DNA of 64,000 bases from Minwuia thermotolerans (GCF_002924445.1 NZ_PIGG01000064.1:178144-242143), one strand, 5' to 3'; shown: positions 34,422 to 44,224, counted from the first letter of the stretch. Numbers and translations are program-made. Notes: a model not told the origin generated them from the letters alone.

Positions 34422-36512
34422 TCATGTCCTGCCGAAGACCTTGAGCAGGAAGACGTAGTTCAGCGCCACTTCCTTCAGCTTGTCGAAGCGGCCGGCCGAG
34501 CCGCCATGGCCCGATTCCATGTTGATCTTCAGCAGAAGCAGATTGTCGTCGGTCTTGCTTGCGCGCAGCTTCGCCGCCCATTTCGACGGCTCCCAGTAGG
34601 TCACGCGCGGGTCGGTCAGCCCGCCATTGATCAGCATCGCCGGATAGGCCTTCGCCTCGACATTGTCGTAGGGGCTGTAGGACAGCATAAGGTCGTGGAC
34701 CGCCTTCGTCGTGATCGGGTTGCCCCATTCGGTCCATTCGGGCGGGGTCAGCGGCAGGCTGTCGTCCAGGATCGTCGTCAGGCAGTCGACGAACGGCACC
34801 TCGGCGACGACGGCCTTCCAGAGGTCGGGGCGCATGTTGGCGACCGCGCCCACCAGCATGCCGCCGGCGCTGCCGCCGTGGATGGCGATCTCGCCGGCCC
34901 GGGCCCAGCCGCGTCCGATCAGGGCCTCGGCGGCGGAAATGAAGTCGCGGAAGGTGTTGGTCTTCTTCTCCAGCTTGCCGTCGAGGTACCAGCGGTAGCC
35001 CTTCTCCATGCCGCCGCGGATATGGGCGATGGCGTAGACGAAGCCGCGGTCGACCAGGCTGAAACGGTGCGGACTGAAGCTCGCCGGGATGGAGATGCCG
35101 TAGGAGCCGTAGCCGTAGAGCATCAGCGGTTCGTTCCCGTCCAGCCGCGCGTCGGCGCGATGGAGGACGGTCACCGGGATTTCCTCGCCGTCATGGGCCT
35201 TCGCCTGGATGCGCCGGACGACATAGTCGGCCGGGTTGTGGCCGGAGGGGATTTCCTGCTCCTTCAGCAGTTCCCGCTCCCGCACGACCATGTCGTAGTC
35301 GAACACCCGTTCCGGCGTCGTGGGCGAGGAGTAGGAGAACCGCAGGCGGCCGCTCTCGTACTCCTGCCCGCCGCCGATGCCGAGCGAATAGGCCTCCTCG
35401 TCGAAGGCGATCTCGTGGCTTTCGTTCGTCGCCGTGTCGGTGATGACGATGCGGGGCAGGGCGTCCACGGTCTCCAGGCGCGCCAGCCAGCCCGAAAATG
35501 CCGTGACACCGCGCAGCAGCACGCCCTCGCGCGCCGGCACGAGTTCGCGCCAGTTCTCCTCGCCCGGCGCCGCCAGCGGCGTCTCCATCAGCTTGAAGTC
35601 CACGGCGCCGTCGCGGTTGGTGCGGATGATCAGCCGGTCGCCCTGATCGGTGACATCGTATTCATGGCCCTCGCGCCGCGGCGCGATCACGACCGGATCG
35701 GCGTCGGGGCGATCGGCGGGGAGAATCCGCACTTCGGTGGTCTCGGAAGCGTGCGAGACGATGTAGACCAGTTCCCGGCTGTCGCCCTCGTCGACCCCCA
35801 GGTAATAGCCGTTGTCGGTCTCGTGATAGACGAGACGGTCCTTCGACGGATCGTCGCCGATGCGATGGCAGTAGACCCGGTCCGGGCGCAGATCCTCGTT
35901 CAGCGCGGTATAGAAGTAATGGGCGTTGTCCTTCGCCCAGACAATGTTGCCGTGTGTGCCTTCCGGGCCTTCGTCGACGACCCTGCCCGAATCGATGTCG
36001 CGCACCCTGACCCGATAGAGTTCGGAACCCTTCACGTCCTCGGCCCAGGCCAGCAGCCTGTGGTCGAAGGACTGACGCACTGCGCCGAGACGGTAGAAAG
36101 CGTGCTCCTTCGACAGCGCGTCACCGTCCAGCAGGATCTCTTCCGGGCCGCCTTCGCGCGGTTGCCGGCAATAGAGCGGATGCTCGCCGGCCTCCTCGAA
36201 GCGGACGTAGTAGGCGAAGGGCCCGTCCGGCAGCGGCGGGGACGAATCGTCGGCCTTGATGCGGCCCTTCAGTTCCTCGAACAGCTTCCCGCGCAGGTCG
36301 GCGACGTCGGCCAGCATCGCTTCGGTGTAAGCGTTTTCGGCTTCCAGATAGTCGCGGATGTCCCGCCGCAGAACCGACGGGTCGCGCATCACCTCGCGCC
36401 AGTTCTCGTCGCGCAGCCAGTGGTAGGGATCGTCGCGCTCCACCCCGTGGGCGGCCAGCCTGTGCGGGCGGCGTTCGGCGATCGGCGGAGAAATCGTCAT
36501 GGTCTGGCTCAT
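34422..36512 (-). CDS. ptrB: oligopeptidase B (S9 prolyl-oligopeptidase family)
   Basis: The 696-residue protein has an N-terminal beta-propeller and a C-terminal alpha/beta hydrolase domain with the nucleophile motif GGSAGGMLVG, followed by the His segment SGHGGSAGR near the C-terminus. Oligopeptidase B cleaves short peptides after Lys or Arg in the cytoplasm. Length matches the family. It is divergent from pyrE, with 69 bases between the starts. Confidence 0.93.
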   Translation of the reverse strand: MSQTMTISPPIAERRPHRLAAHGVERDDPYHWLRDENWREVMRDPSVLRRDIRDYLEAENAYTEAMLADVADLRGKLFEELKGRIKADDSSPPLPDGPFAYYVRFEEAGEHPLYCRQPREGGPEEILLDGDALSKEHAFYRLGAVRQSFDHRLLAWAEDVKGSELYRVRVRDIDSGRVVDEGPEGTHGNIVWAKDNAHYFYTALNEDLRPDRVYCHRIGDDPSKDRLVYHETDNGYYLGVDEGDSRELVYIVSHASETTEVRILPADRPDADPVVIAPRREGHEYDVTDQGDRLIIRTNRDGAVDFKLMETPLAAPGEENWRELVPAREGVLLRGVTAFSGWLARLETVDALPRIVITDTATNESHEIAFDEEAYSLGIGGGQEYESGRLRFSYSSPTTPERVFDYDMVVRERELLKEQEIPSGHNPADYVVRRIQAKAHDGEEIPVTVLHRADARLDGNEPLMLYGYGSYGISIPASFSPHRFSLVDRGFVYAIAHIRGGMEKGYRWYLDGKLEKKTNTFRDFISAAEALIGRGWARAGEIAIHGGSAGGMLVGAVANMRPDLWKAVVAEVPFVDCLTTILDDSLPLTPPEWTEWGNPITTKAVHDLMLSYSPYDNVEAKAYPAMLINGGLTDPRVTYWEPSKWAAKLRASKTDDNLLLLKINMESGHGGSAGRFDKLKEVALNYVFLLKVFGRT

Positions 36513-36581
36513 TCCGGGCTTTGAGGGAAGCGGGCGCGGCGACTATAACCGGCCCGTTGGCGTGACAGGAGGGGATATGGG

Positions 36582-37280
36582 ATGAAGCCCGAACGAGACC
36601 ACCCCATGGCGATCGAGGCGGCGCGTCTGGTCAGCCGGATGCTGATCGAGACGAACTCCGTGCATTTCAACGCGGACAAGCCGTTCATCTTCACCGCGGG
36701 CTGGGCCAGTCCCGTCTACATCGACTGCCGCCGGCTGATTTCCTTCCCGCGCGTCCGCCGGAAGATCGTCGAGCTGGCCGGGGAGAATCTCGGCCGTGAA
36801 GTCGGCTTCGAGAGCTTCGACAGCGTCGCCGGCGGCGAGACCGCGGGGATTCCCTACGCCGCCTGGATCGCCGATCATCTGATGCTGCCGATGCAGTATG
36901 TCCGCAAGAAGCCGAAGGGCTTCGGCCGGATGGCGCAGATCGAGGGCGAACTCAACGAAGGCGACCGGGTCCTTCTGGTGGAGGACCTGACCTCCGACGG
37001 CGGCTCGAAGGTCAATTTCTGCGAGGCGATCCGGAAGGCCGGCGCAAAGGTCGATCACGCCTTCGTCGTCTTCTATTACGCCATCTTTCCCCATGCGGCG
37101 GCGAACTTCGAGAAGGCGGGAGTCGAACTCCACCATCTCGCCACCTGGTGGGACGTGCTGGATGCGGCCCGGGCCAGCGGCTATTTCGAGGCCCGGACGC
37201 TCGACGAGGTGGAAAAATTCCTGAGCAATCCCATCGGCTGGTCGGCCGCGCACGGGGGACGTTCAGAGGCGCCTGCCTGA
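36582..37280 (+). CDS. pyrE: orotate phosphoribosyltransferase
   Basis: The 232-residue enzyme joins orotate to PRPP in pyrimidine synthesis. The PRPP-binding loop [14 protein letters not shown] is present, as is the N-terminal segment [22 protein letters not shown] precedes the ATG at a seven-base spacing, which supports the start at 36582 over the internal ATG at 36606. The protein belongs to the alphaproteobacterial form that is slightly longer than E. coli PyrE. Confidence 0.93.
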   Translation: MKPERDHPMAIEAARLVSRMLIETNSVHFNADKPFIFTAGWASPVYIDCRRLISFPRVRRKIVELAGENLGREVGFESFDSVAGGETAGIPYAAWIADHLMLPMQYVRKKPKGFGRMAQIEGELNEGDRVLLVEDLTSDGGSKVNFCEAIRKAGAKVDHAFVVFYYAIFPHAAANFEKAGVELHHLATWWDVLDAARASGYFEARTLDEVEKFLSNPIGWSAAHGGRSEAPA

Positions 37281-37297
37281 GCGGTGGATCCGCTTTG

Positions 37298-37330
37298 TCG
37301 CAGTGCAATAAATATCATTGTGCACTGCGA
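37298..37330. promoter_or_regulatory. 10-bp perfect inverted repeat upstream of the phasin gene
   Basis: TCGCAGTGCA and TGCACTGCGA are exact reverse complements separated by 13 AT-rich bases. The element lies about 80 bases upstream of the phasin ATG. TGCA/CTGC-rich palindromes are reported targets of the PHA-responsive repressor PhaR at phasin promoters, so this is a candidate PhaR operator. It could also fold as a hairpin behind pyrE, but lacks a T-tract. Confidence 0.55.
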
Positions 37331-37409
37331 TAGAAACGCCTATGTCTGATAGACGAAGCGCGGGGCGTTCGACGCCCGCCCGTCGTTCATCAGGACATGG
37401 GACATTTCG

Positions 37410-38063
37410 ATGACTGACCAGAACAAATCCGAGCAGGCGGACGTGAAGACCGCCGAGACGGCTTCCAAGCCGGCCGAGACCGCCGCCGATACCGCTGCCG
37501 ATACCGCCGCAGATTCCGCGAAGGTCGCCGAGACAACCGTTGCGAAGACGGCGGCGGCGACGAAGACGGCTGCGGCAGCCGTACAGAAGGCCGCGCCGAA
37601 GAAGACCGCCGCCACCGCGCGGAAGGCTGCGCCGAAGAAGGCCGCCGCCGCGAAGCCGGCCGCGCCGAAGAAGACTGCCCCCGCTGCGAAGTCCTCTGCC
37701 GTCAGGAAGCCGACCCCGGCGAAGGCCGCCGCGGCCACCGCGCAGAGCTCCGCCAGGGCCGCCGACCATGCGGCAACTGCGGCGCTGTCGATCTCCAACG
37801 AGATCGGCGAGTCGATCGCGGAGTTCGTGCGCATGCGGATCGACGACAACATGGATTTCGTCAACGAACTCAGCCAGATCGAGTCGCCCGCCGACCTGAT
37901 CAAGGCGCAGCAGAACTATTTCGAGGATGCGGCCAAAGCCTACAGCCAGCATCTCACGGCCCTGAACGACAAGTATCAGAACATGTTTACCCGCTCCTTC
38001 GAGCCGTTCATGAACGGCTTCAAGGATCAGGCCGATCAGTGGCGCCGCTTCGCGGGCGTCTGA
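37410..38063 (+). CDS. phasin with a histone-like Ala/Lys/Pro-rich N-terminus
   Basis: Residues ~118-217 form a phasin domain (EFVRMRIDDNMDFVNELSQI, then AQQNYFEDAAKAYSQH), which coats polyhydroxyalkanoate granules. Residues 1-40 are acidic and Ala-rich; residues ~45-112 are a low-complexity basic tract with three AAPKK motifs at 61-65, 73-77 and 84-88, like histone H1 tails. In Pseudomonas PhaF a similar tail follows the phasin domain and binds DNA; here the order is reversed. A strong terminator follows. Expression is probably controlled through the upstream palindrome. Confidence 0.88.
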   Translation: MTDQNKSEQADVKTAETASKPAETAADTAADTAADSAKVAETTVAKTAAATKTAAAAVQKAAPKKTAATARKAAPKKAAAAKPAAPKKTAPAAKSSAVRKPTPAKAAAATAQSSARAADHAATAALSISNEIGESIAEFVRMRIDDNMDFVNELSQIESPADLIKAQQNYFEDAAKAYSQHLTALNDKYQNMFTRSFEPFMNGFKDQADQWRRFAGV

Positions 38064-38087
38064 GCCATCAATTCGCCTTGCACGGCG

Positions 38088-38125
38088 AGGGCCGTTGTCT
38101 TCCGGGACAGCGGCCCTTCTTTTTT
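38088..38125 (+). terminator. rho-independent terminator of the phasin gene
   Basis: GGGCCGTTGTC and GACAGCGGCCC form an 11-bp stem with one mismatch around a six-base loop, followed by TTCTTTTTT. This is the clearest intrinsic terminator in the window and lies 25 bases after the phasin stop. Confidence 0.85.
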
Positions 38126-38212
38126 GCATTTTGCGAAGATTGCGTTTGAAACGCGGCCCGCGCTCGGCAATAGTCGTAGCCCTATCAACGGCATGGTGGA
38201 CGGTCCCCGGCG

Positions 38213-39625
38213 ATGACGGAAGGCGGCAATCGACGCGTATTGCTGATCGAGGACAGCCGATCTCTGATCCGCGCCTATGAACACTATCTCGCCGACGAAC
38301 CCTTCGAACTGACGACGGCGGAAACCGGCGGCGAGGCCGTGCAGGAACTGGAACAGCGCCGGTACGACGCCGTGCTGCTCGATCTCAGGCTGCCCGACAT
38401 GGACGGCATGGAGATCCTGAAGCGTCTGCAGCAGCGCGGTGACAAGACGCCGGTGGTGGTGATCACCGCCCATGGCTCCATCAACATCGCGGTCGAGGCG
38501 ATGCGCCTTGGCGCCTACGACTTCCTGGTCAAGCCGTTCAACAAGGAGCGGCTGGTGCTGACCCTGCGCAACGCCACCGATCTGGGGCGCCGGGTGGAGA
38601 CCGGGGAACTGCAGGAAGCCGCTGACGACGGCAACGAGTTCCATGGTTTCGTCGGCGGCTCCGGGGCCATGCAGCAGGTCTACAAGACATTGAAGATGGC
38701 CGCGGCCAGCAAGGCCACCGTCTTCGTGGTGGGCGAATCGGGTACGGGCAAGGAACTGGCCGCCCACGCCGTCCATGCGCTGAGCCCGCGGGCCGCCGGG
38801 CCGATGGTCGCCATCAACTGCGCCGCGATTCCGAAGGGGCTGATCGAGAGCGAGATCTTCGGCCATGTGCGCGGGGCCTTCACCGGCGCCGTCCAGGACA
38901 GGGAAGGCGCGGCCTCGCGGGCCCACAACGGCACGCTGTTCCTCGACGAGATCTGCGAGATGGACCTGGACCTGCAGAGCAAGCTGCTGCGCTTCGTCCA
39001 GACGGGCAGTTTCGAGAAGGTCGGCGACAGCCGCACGCGCCATGTCGACGTGCGCTTCGTCTGCGCCACCAACCAGGACCCCATGGAGGCCGTCCGGGAA
39101 GGGCGTTTCCGCGAGGATCTGTTCTACCGCCTGCACGTCATTCCCCTCAGCCTGCCGCCGCTGAGGGAGCGCGGGGACGACATCATGCTGATCGCCGAAC
39201 GCTTCCTGCAGCAGTTCGCCGAGGAAGAGCGCAAGGATTTCTGCCGCTTCAGCGCCGATGCGGCAGCGGCGATGACGGCCTATCACTGGCCCGGAAATAT
39301 CCGGGAACTGCAGAACATCGTCCGCTCCATCACCGTGCTCTACGATGGCGACGAAGTGACCGCGGAGATGATGCCGCCGGCGATCAAGGCCGGTCGGCCT
39401 GCGTCAGGGCCGGGCGCGGCCCATGACATCGCGGCGCCGGCTCCGGCTGCGGCCCCGCGCACCGAAGCCGACATCCGGCCGCTGGAGGACGTCGAGCGCG
39501 AGGCCATCGAGCAGGCGGTGGAATTCTGCCAGGGCAATATCGCCCGCGCCGCCTCCCTGCTCGGCGTCAGCCCCTCCACGATCTACCGCAAGAAGCAGGT
39601 CTGGGAGGCCCGGGAGGAGGGCTGA
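38213..39625 (+). CDS. sigma-54-dependent response regulator (NtrC family)
   Basis: The 470-residue protein has a receiver domain (phospho-acceptor Asp57 in LLDLRLPDMDG), an AAA+ domain with Walker A GESGTGKE at 172-179 and the sigma-54 contact loop GAFTGA at 219-224, and a C-terminal Fis-type helix-turn-helix (NIARAASLLGVSPSTIYRKK). It activates sigma-54 promoters after phosphorylation. No histidine kinase is adjacent, so it is an orphan here. A terminator separates it from the phasin, but a role in storage or nitrogen control is conceivable. Confidence 0.93.
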   Translation: MTEGGNRRVLLIEDSRSLIRAYEHYLADEPFELTTAETGGEAVQELEQRRYDAVLLDLRLPDMDGMEILKRLQQRGDKTPVVVITAHGSINIAVEAMRLGAYDFLVKPFNKERLVLTLRNATDLGRRVETGELQEAADDGNEFHGFVGGSGAMQQVYKTLKMAAASKATVFVVGESGTGKELAAHAVHALSPRAAGPMVAINCAAIPKGLIESEIFGHVRGAFTGAVQDREGAASRAHNGTLFLDEICEMDLDLQSKLLRFVQTGSFEKVGDSRTRHVDVRFVCATNQDPMEAVREGRFREDLFYRLHVIPLSLPPLRERGDDIMLIAERFLQQFAEEERKDFCRFSADAAAAMTAYHWPGNIRELQNIVRSITVLYDGDEVTAEMMPPAIKAGRPASGPGAAHDIAAPAPAAAPRTEADIRPLEDVEREAIEQAVEFCQGNIARAASLLGVSPSTIYRKKQVWEAREEG

Positions 39626-39689
39626 AAGCTTCAAGCCGCCGCGGATATCACCAGATAAGAGTGCAGTCCGCATCACGCAGGAGAAGAAC

Positions 39690-40328
39690 ATGCCCCGCAA
39701 ACGCGACGACGCCGGCAAGTGCATCCAGGCCGCCATGACCCTGGCGGGCCTGTCCGGCTGGCGCAATGTCAGTCTCTACGACATCGCCGAGGAGGCAGGG
39801 CTGGAGGTCGGCGAGGTTGTCGCCGCGGTCGGCAGCCGCCATGGCGTCATCCGGGAAATGGCGCGCAGGGCGGATGCGGCGATGCTGGCTGCGGTCGACG
39901 AGGACTGGCGCGATGAGGGCGTACGCGATCGCCTGTTCGCGCTGCTGATGGCCCGTTTCGACCATCTCAGGCCGCATCGGGAGGGGCTGCGCGCCGTCCT
40001 CACGTCCCTGCCGGCGGATCCGCTCGGCGCGCTGACGCTGGCGGCGGAGCCCGGAATGCGCTCGATGAAGCTCGCTCTCGAGGCTGCCGGCGTATCGTCG
40101 GGTGGCCCTCTCGGGCGCATGCGGGCGCGCGCTCTGGCGCTGGCCTATGGCGACGCCTTCCGGACGTTTCTCGACGACGACAGCGACGACCTCTCGCGCA
40201 CCATGTCGGCGCTGGACCGGCGGCTCAAACGCCTAGAAAATCTCGCCGAGCGGTTCAGCCGCAGCCGTTTCGGACGGAGCGGCCGGACGGGACGCCCCGA
40301 AAGCGACACGCTTCCCGACGCCGTCTGA
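39690..40328 (+). CDS. TetR-like transcriptional regulator
   Basis: The 212-residue protein has a TetR-type N-terminal helix-turn-helix (SLYDIAEEAGLEVGEVVAAVGSRHGVIREMAR) and a helical ligand domain. CAGGAG lies six bases before the ATG at 39690; the frame is open upstream but that part overlaps the sigma-54 regulator's coding region. The basic C-terminal tail (RSRFGRSGRTGR) is unusual. Target genes unknown. It ends 31 bases from the convergent ABC transporter gene. Confidence 0.82.
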   Translation: MPRKRDDAGKCIQAAMTLAGLSGWRNVSLYDIAEEAGLEVGEVVAAVGSRHGVIREMARRADAAMLAAVDEDWRDEGVRDRLFALLMARFDHLRPHREGLRAVLTSLPADPLGALTLAAEPGMRSMKLALEAAGVSSGGPLGRMRARALALAYGDAFRTFLDDDSDDLSRTMSALDRRLKRLENLAERFSRSRFGRSGRTGRPESDTLPDAV

Positions 40329-40359
40329 AGCCCGCGGGGGACCTTTCCGGCTTCCCGGT

Positions 40360-42012
40360 TCAGGTCGTCGCGGCCTCGCCGACATTGTCGACGCCGCGCT
40401 CCTCGAGCACCGTCGTCAGCCAGTCCGGATCCATCTCCGGCACCGATGAGAGCAGCAGGTCCGTATAGGGATGGTGCGGCGGGGTGAACATCTCGGTCTT
40501 CGGCCCCTGCTCCACCACGCGGCCCTGTTTCATGACGACCACCTCGTCGGCGATGGAGCGCACCGTCGCCAGGTCGTGGGTGATGAACATGTACGCCAGG
40601 TCCAGTTCCCGCTGCAGGCGGTCAAGCAGCCTCAGGATGCCTTCGGCGACAAGCTGGTCAAGCGCGCTGGTGACCTCGTCGCAGATGATGAATGCAGGTT
40701 CCGCCGCCAGCGCCCGCGCGATGCCGATACGCTGCTTCTGGCCGCCGGAGAGCTCCGGGGGGTAGCGGTTGTAGAACTTCGACGGCTCCAGTTCGATCAG
40801 ATCGAGCAGTTCGTCCACCCGGCTCTTCAGCGCCGTGCCCTTCAGGCCGCTGTAGAACTGCGCCGGACGGCCGATGATCTCGCTGATGCGCACCTTCGGA
40901 TTCAGCGCGGTGTCGGCCATCTGGTAGATCATCTGCGCCTGGCGGAGCTGGTCCTTGGTGCGCTGCTTGTAGCTTGGCGGCAGCTCCTCGCCCTTGAACA
41001 GGATCTTGCCCTTGGTCGGCGGCAGCAGGCCGGTGATGCAACGGGCCGTGGTGGACTTGCCCGAGCCGGATTCGCCCACGACCGCGACCGTCATGCCCGA
41101 ATAGACGTCGAAGGAGACATCCTCCAGCACCTTCGTCGTGCCATAGGCGGCGTCGATGTCCTGCACCGAGACTACGGGCACGGCGTCGCCGCCGGGCCGC
41201 GGCTTCTGCTCGCGCTTGAAGCTGCGTACCGCCCAGAGGCTCTTGGTGTAGTCCTCCTTCGGATTGTCGAGCATTTCCGCCGTCGGCGCCTGTTCGACCT
41301 CATCGCCCTTCAGCAGCACCTTGATTGTGTCGGCCATCTGCGCGACCACCGCGAGATCGTGGGTGATGTAGATGGCTGCGGTGTTGAACTGGTCGACGAT
41401 GTCGCGGATCGCGGCCAGCACCTCGATCTGCGTGGTCACGTCCAGCGCCGTGGTGGGTTCGTCGAAGATGATCAGGTCGGGCCTGCAGGCCATGGCCATG
41501 GCCGTCATGGCGCGCTGGAGCTGGCCGCCCGAGACCTGGTGCGGATAACGGAAGCCGATCTCCCGCGGGTTGGGCAGGCGCAGGCGCTCGTAGAGCTCCA
41601 TGGCGTCTTCCTGCGCCTGCAGCCGCTTGTTGATGCGGTAGTGCACCGGCGCTTCGGTGTGCTGATCGATCAGCTTGTGAGCCGGGTTGAACGAGGCCGC
41701 CGCGGACTGGGCGACATAGGCGATGCGGGAGCCGCGCAGCGCCTGCCGCTCCGACTCGGTCGACGTCGTCAGCTCCATGCCGTCGAACTCGACCGAGCCG
41801 CCGGAGATGCGGCAGCCATCGCGGGTGAACCCCATCGCCGCCAGGCCGATGGTGGACTTGCCCGCGCCCGATTCCCCGATCAGACCCATGACCTCGCCGC
41901 GATGCAGGGTGAGATCGATGCCGTGGACGATCTCGATCCACTTCTCGTCGGCATAGCCCTCGATGCGAAGGCCCTCGATCTCCAGAAGCACGTCCTTCTT
42001 CTTGTCGTTCAT
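40360..42012 (-). CDS. peptide/nickel-type ABC transporter, two ATPase domains fused (DppD-DppF)
   Basis: The 550-residue protein contains two complete ABC ATPase domains: the first with Walker [12 protein letters not shown] near residue 46, the second with [11 protein letters not shown] in the C-terminal half. Each has an oligopeptide-type ABC signature ([10 protein letters not shown] and [10 protein letters not shown]). It energises the two permeases upstream. AAGGAG eight bases before the ATG at 42012 fixes the start; the preceding gene ends six bases earlier on this strand. Confidence 0.94.
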   Translation of the reverse strand: MNDKKKDVLLEIEGLRIEGYADEKWIEIVHGIDLTLHRGEVMGLIGESGAGKSTIGLAAMGFTRDGCRISGGSVEFDGMELTTSTESERQALRGSRIAYVAQSAAASFNPAHKLIDQHTEAPVHYRINKRLQAQEDAMELYERLRLPNPREIGFRYPHQVSGGQLQRAMTAMAMACRPDLIIFDEPTTALDVTTQIEVLAAIRDIVDQFNTAAIYITHDLAVVAQMADTIKVLLKGDEVEQAPTAEMLDNPKEDYTKSLWAVRSFKREQKPRPGGDAVPVVSVQDIDAAYGTTKVLEDVSFDVYSGMTVAVVGESGSGKSTTARCITGLLPPTKGKILFKGEELPPSYKQRTKDQLRQAQMIYQMADTALNPKVRISEIIGRPAQFYSGLKGTALKSRVDELLDLIELEPSKFYNRYPPELSGGQKQRIGIARALAAEPAFIICDEVTSALDQLVAEGILRLLDRLQRELDLAYMFITHDLATVRSIADEVVVMKQGRVVEQGPKTEMFTPPHHPYTDLLLSSVPEMDPDWLTTVLEERGVDNVGEAATT

Positions 42013-42017
42013 CGCAA

Positions 42018-43079
42018 CTACTCCTTCAGGCCGGACGAGCGGTACAGCATCCAGTCGACCACGAAATTGACCGCCACGGTCAGCAAGGCGATCGCCGCGG
42101 CGGGAATGAGCGGGGTGAGCTCGCCGAACGAGATCAGCGTCGCGTTCTCGCGGACCATCGAGCCCCAGTCCGCGGTCGGCGGCTGGACGCCGAGACCGAG
42201 GAAAGACAGGCCCGCGATCAGCAGGAAGACGAAGCAGAACTCCAGACCGAACTCCGCGATCAGCGGCGCGGTGGAATTGGGCAGGATCTCCCGGCGGATC
42301 AGATACCACATGCCCTCGCCCCGCAGCCGGGCCGCCTCGATGTAGTCCATCACCACCACATTGCCGGCCACTGCCCGGGTGAGGCGGAAGACGCGCGGGC
42401 TGTAGATGATGGCGACGATGACGATCAGCACCGGCACGCTGGTGCCGAAGATCGACAGCAGCAGCAGGGCGAAGATCAGCGACGGGATCGACATGATGAC
42501 ATCGGCGACACGGCCCATGAACTGGTCGAACCAGCCGCCGCGCGTCGCCGCCAGCAGGCCTGCGAACGCGCCCATGAGGAAGGCCAGCAGAGTGGCGGTC
42601 AGCGCCAGGCCGACGGTATTGCGCGCCCCGTAGACGATGCGGCTGAACATGTCGCGGCCGAGCTGATCGGCGCCAAGCAGCATGACTTCGTCCGCCGGCG
42701 CGAAGGACTGCGAGACCACTTCCGCTTCGCCGAACGGCGCGATGATCGGCGCGAAGACCCCAAGGATCACATAGACGAAGATGACGAACAGTCCGAACGC
42801 CGCGGTCAGCGGCGCGGTGCGCAGCATCTTCGCCGTTTCCGGCCCGGAGATGGTGACCAGGAACTCGCGGAAGGCGTAAGACGTGCCTGCCGCCAGGGCC
42901 AGCACGCCGGCGCCGATGGTCACCGCCCAGAGTGCAGGCTCCCCGCCGACGATGCCCATCACGAAGGAGGCCAGCGTCAGCGAGAAAAGCAGCAGGAAGA
43001 CCGTACGCTTCTTGTAGTACGCAGCTCCGCAGGAAGCACCGATCAGGAGCGCGTAGTAACCGATGACGAAATAGTTCAT
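42018..43079 (-). CDS. peptide/nickel-type ABC transporter permease (DppC-like)
   Basis: The 353-residue permease has two or three extra N-terminal hydrophobic segments before the core DppC fold. The EAA loop is in the segment YIEAARLRGEGMWYLIRREILPN. The extra helices make it longer than the typical ~300 residues. It pairs with the DppB-like permease encoded 10 bases upstream and the fused ATPase downstream. Confidence 0.92.
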   Translation of the reverse strand: MNYFVIGYYALLIGASCGAAYYKKRTVFLLLFSLTLASFVMGIVGGEPALWAVTIGAGVLALAAGTSYAFREFLVTISGPETAKMLRTAPLTAAFGLFVIFVYVILGVFAPIIAPFGEAEVVSQSFAPADEVMLLGADQLGRDMFSRIVYGARNTVGLALTATLLAFLMGAFAGLLAATRGGWFDQFMGRVADVIMSIPSLIFALLLLSIFGTSVPVLIVIVAIIYSPRVFRLTRAVAGNVVVMDYIEAARLRGEGMWYLIRREILPNSTAPLIAEFGLEFCFVFLLIAGLSFLGLGVQPPTADWGSMVRENATLISFGELTPLIPAAAIALLTVAVNFVVDWMLYRSSGLKE

Positions 43080-43089
43080 GGCGCGCCCC

Positions 43090-44046
43090 TCACTTCGGAT
43101 GCCGCAGACGCGGGTTGGTCAGGATCGCCCCGACATCGGCCGCGAGATTGAGCAGGATGAAGGTCGCCGCGAAGATCAGGCAGCAGGCCTGCACCACCGG
43201 GAAGTCGCGCTTGGTGACCGCGTCGACCAGTAACTGGCCGATGCCGGGATAGACGAAGACGACCTCCACCAGTACCACGCCGGTGATGAGATAGGCGAGA
43301 TTGAGCGCCACCACGTTGATGATCGGCGCCCAGGCGTTGGGCAGGGCGTGGTGAACGATTACCTTCCAGGCCGGCGTGCCCTTCAGCCGCGCCATCTCGA
43401 TATAGGGCGAGGAGAGCAGGCTGATGATCGCGGCCCGGGTCATACGCATCATGTGCGCCATGACCACCAGGACCATGGTCAGGGCCGGCAGGAACGTCCT
43501 GTTCAGAACTTCCCAGAAACTCATGTCGTCGCTGATCTTGGCAAGCGCCGGGAAATATCCGGTCTTCACCGCGAAAAACAGGATCAGGATATAGCCGAGG
43601 AAGAACTCCGGCGAGGAGATGGAGGTCAGCGTCGCCACGTTCGCGACGCGGTCGAACACCGAGTTGCGCAGCAACGCGACGACCACGCCCAGCATGATCG
43701 CGATGGGCACGGCGATGACCGCCGCGTAGGCCGCCAGGAACAGCGTGTTGGCGAAGCGCGGGCCGATGGATTGGCTGACATTCGCGCCTGAAACCAGCGA
43801 GACGCCGAAGTCGCCGACGACGGCGCCGGAAAGCCATTCCAGGTAGCGGACCGGCGCCGGCCGGTCGAGACCGAGCTGCTCGCGCATGGCCGCGACGTTC
43901 TCTTCCGTCGCGCCCTGGCCGAGCACGGCCTGCGCAATGTCGCCGGGCAGCATTTCCACGGCGCTGAAGATCAGGATCGAGATGACGAACAGCGTCAGCA
44001 GCCCGAGGCCCAATCGTTTCAGAACGATTCTTGCAACATCGCCCAT
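43090..44046 (-). CDS. peptide/nickel-type ABC transporter permease (DppB-like)
   Basis: The 318-residue permease has the DppB N-terminus (VLKRLGLGLLTLFVISILIF) and an EAA-like loop with YIEMARLKGTPAWKVIVHHALPN. Six transmembrane helices are apparent. It is the first of three membrane-complex genes, separated from the substrate-binding protein gene by a 191-base gap that holds a strong hairpin. Confidence 0.93.
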   Translation of the reverse strand: MGDVARIVLKRLGLGLLTLFVISILIFSAVEMLPGDIAQAVLGQGATEENVAAMREQLGLDRPAPVRYLEWLSGAVVGDFGVSLVSGANVSQSIGPRFANTLFLAAYAAVIAVPIAIMLGVVVALLRNSVFDRVANVATLTSISSPEFFLGYILILFFAVKTGYFPALAKISDDMSFWEVLNRTFLPALTMVLVVMAHMMRMTRAAIISLLSSPYIEMARLKGTPAWKVIVHHALPNAWAPIINVVALNLAYLITGVVLVEVVFVYPGIGQLLVDAVTKRDFPVVQACCLIFAATFILLNLAADVGAILTNPRLRHPK

Positions 44047-44200
44047 GTCACCCCCTCCGATGGGACCGCCACGATATCCGGGCGGTGCTTCCCCCTCTTC
44101 GAACCCCGGACAGCCCTGGCCGGCCGGAATTGAAATCGATTAACGAATTCGACGGACCACAGCGGTCCGGAACCGGTCCGCCGGGTCCTCGAGCAAGACG

Positions 44201-44224
44201 GGCCGGCGCCCCCCGGCGCCGGCC
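44201..44224 (-). other. 10-bp GC hairpin between the binding-protein and permease genes
   Basis: GGCCGGCGCC-CCCC-GGCGCCGGCC is a perfect stem-loop 14 bases after the binding-protein stop. No T-run follows on the minus strand. In ABC operons such structures often protect the binding-protein message and attenuate the permeases, giving excess binding protein; that role is inferred. Confidence 0.6.

Noticed and set aside
34506..36524. A 672-codon plus-strand frame opposite oligopeptidase B
   Set aside because: It is a complement artefact; the minus-strand protein has a full catalytic domain with GGSAGG.
37331..37409. Hairpin GGGGCGTTCGACGCCC before the phasin as a riboswitch
   Set aside because: It is a single short stem without any known aptamer features.
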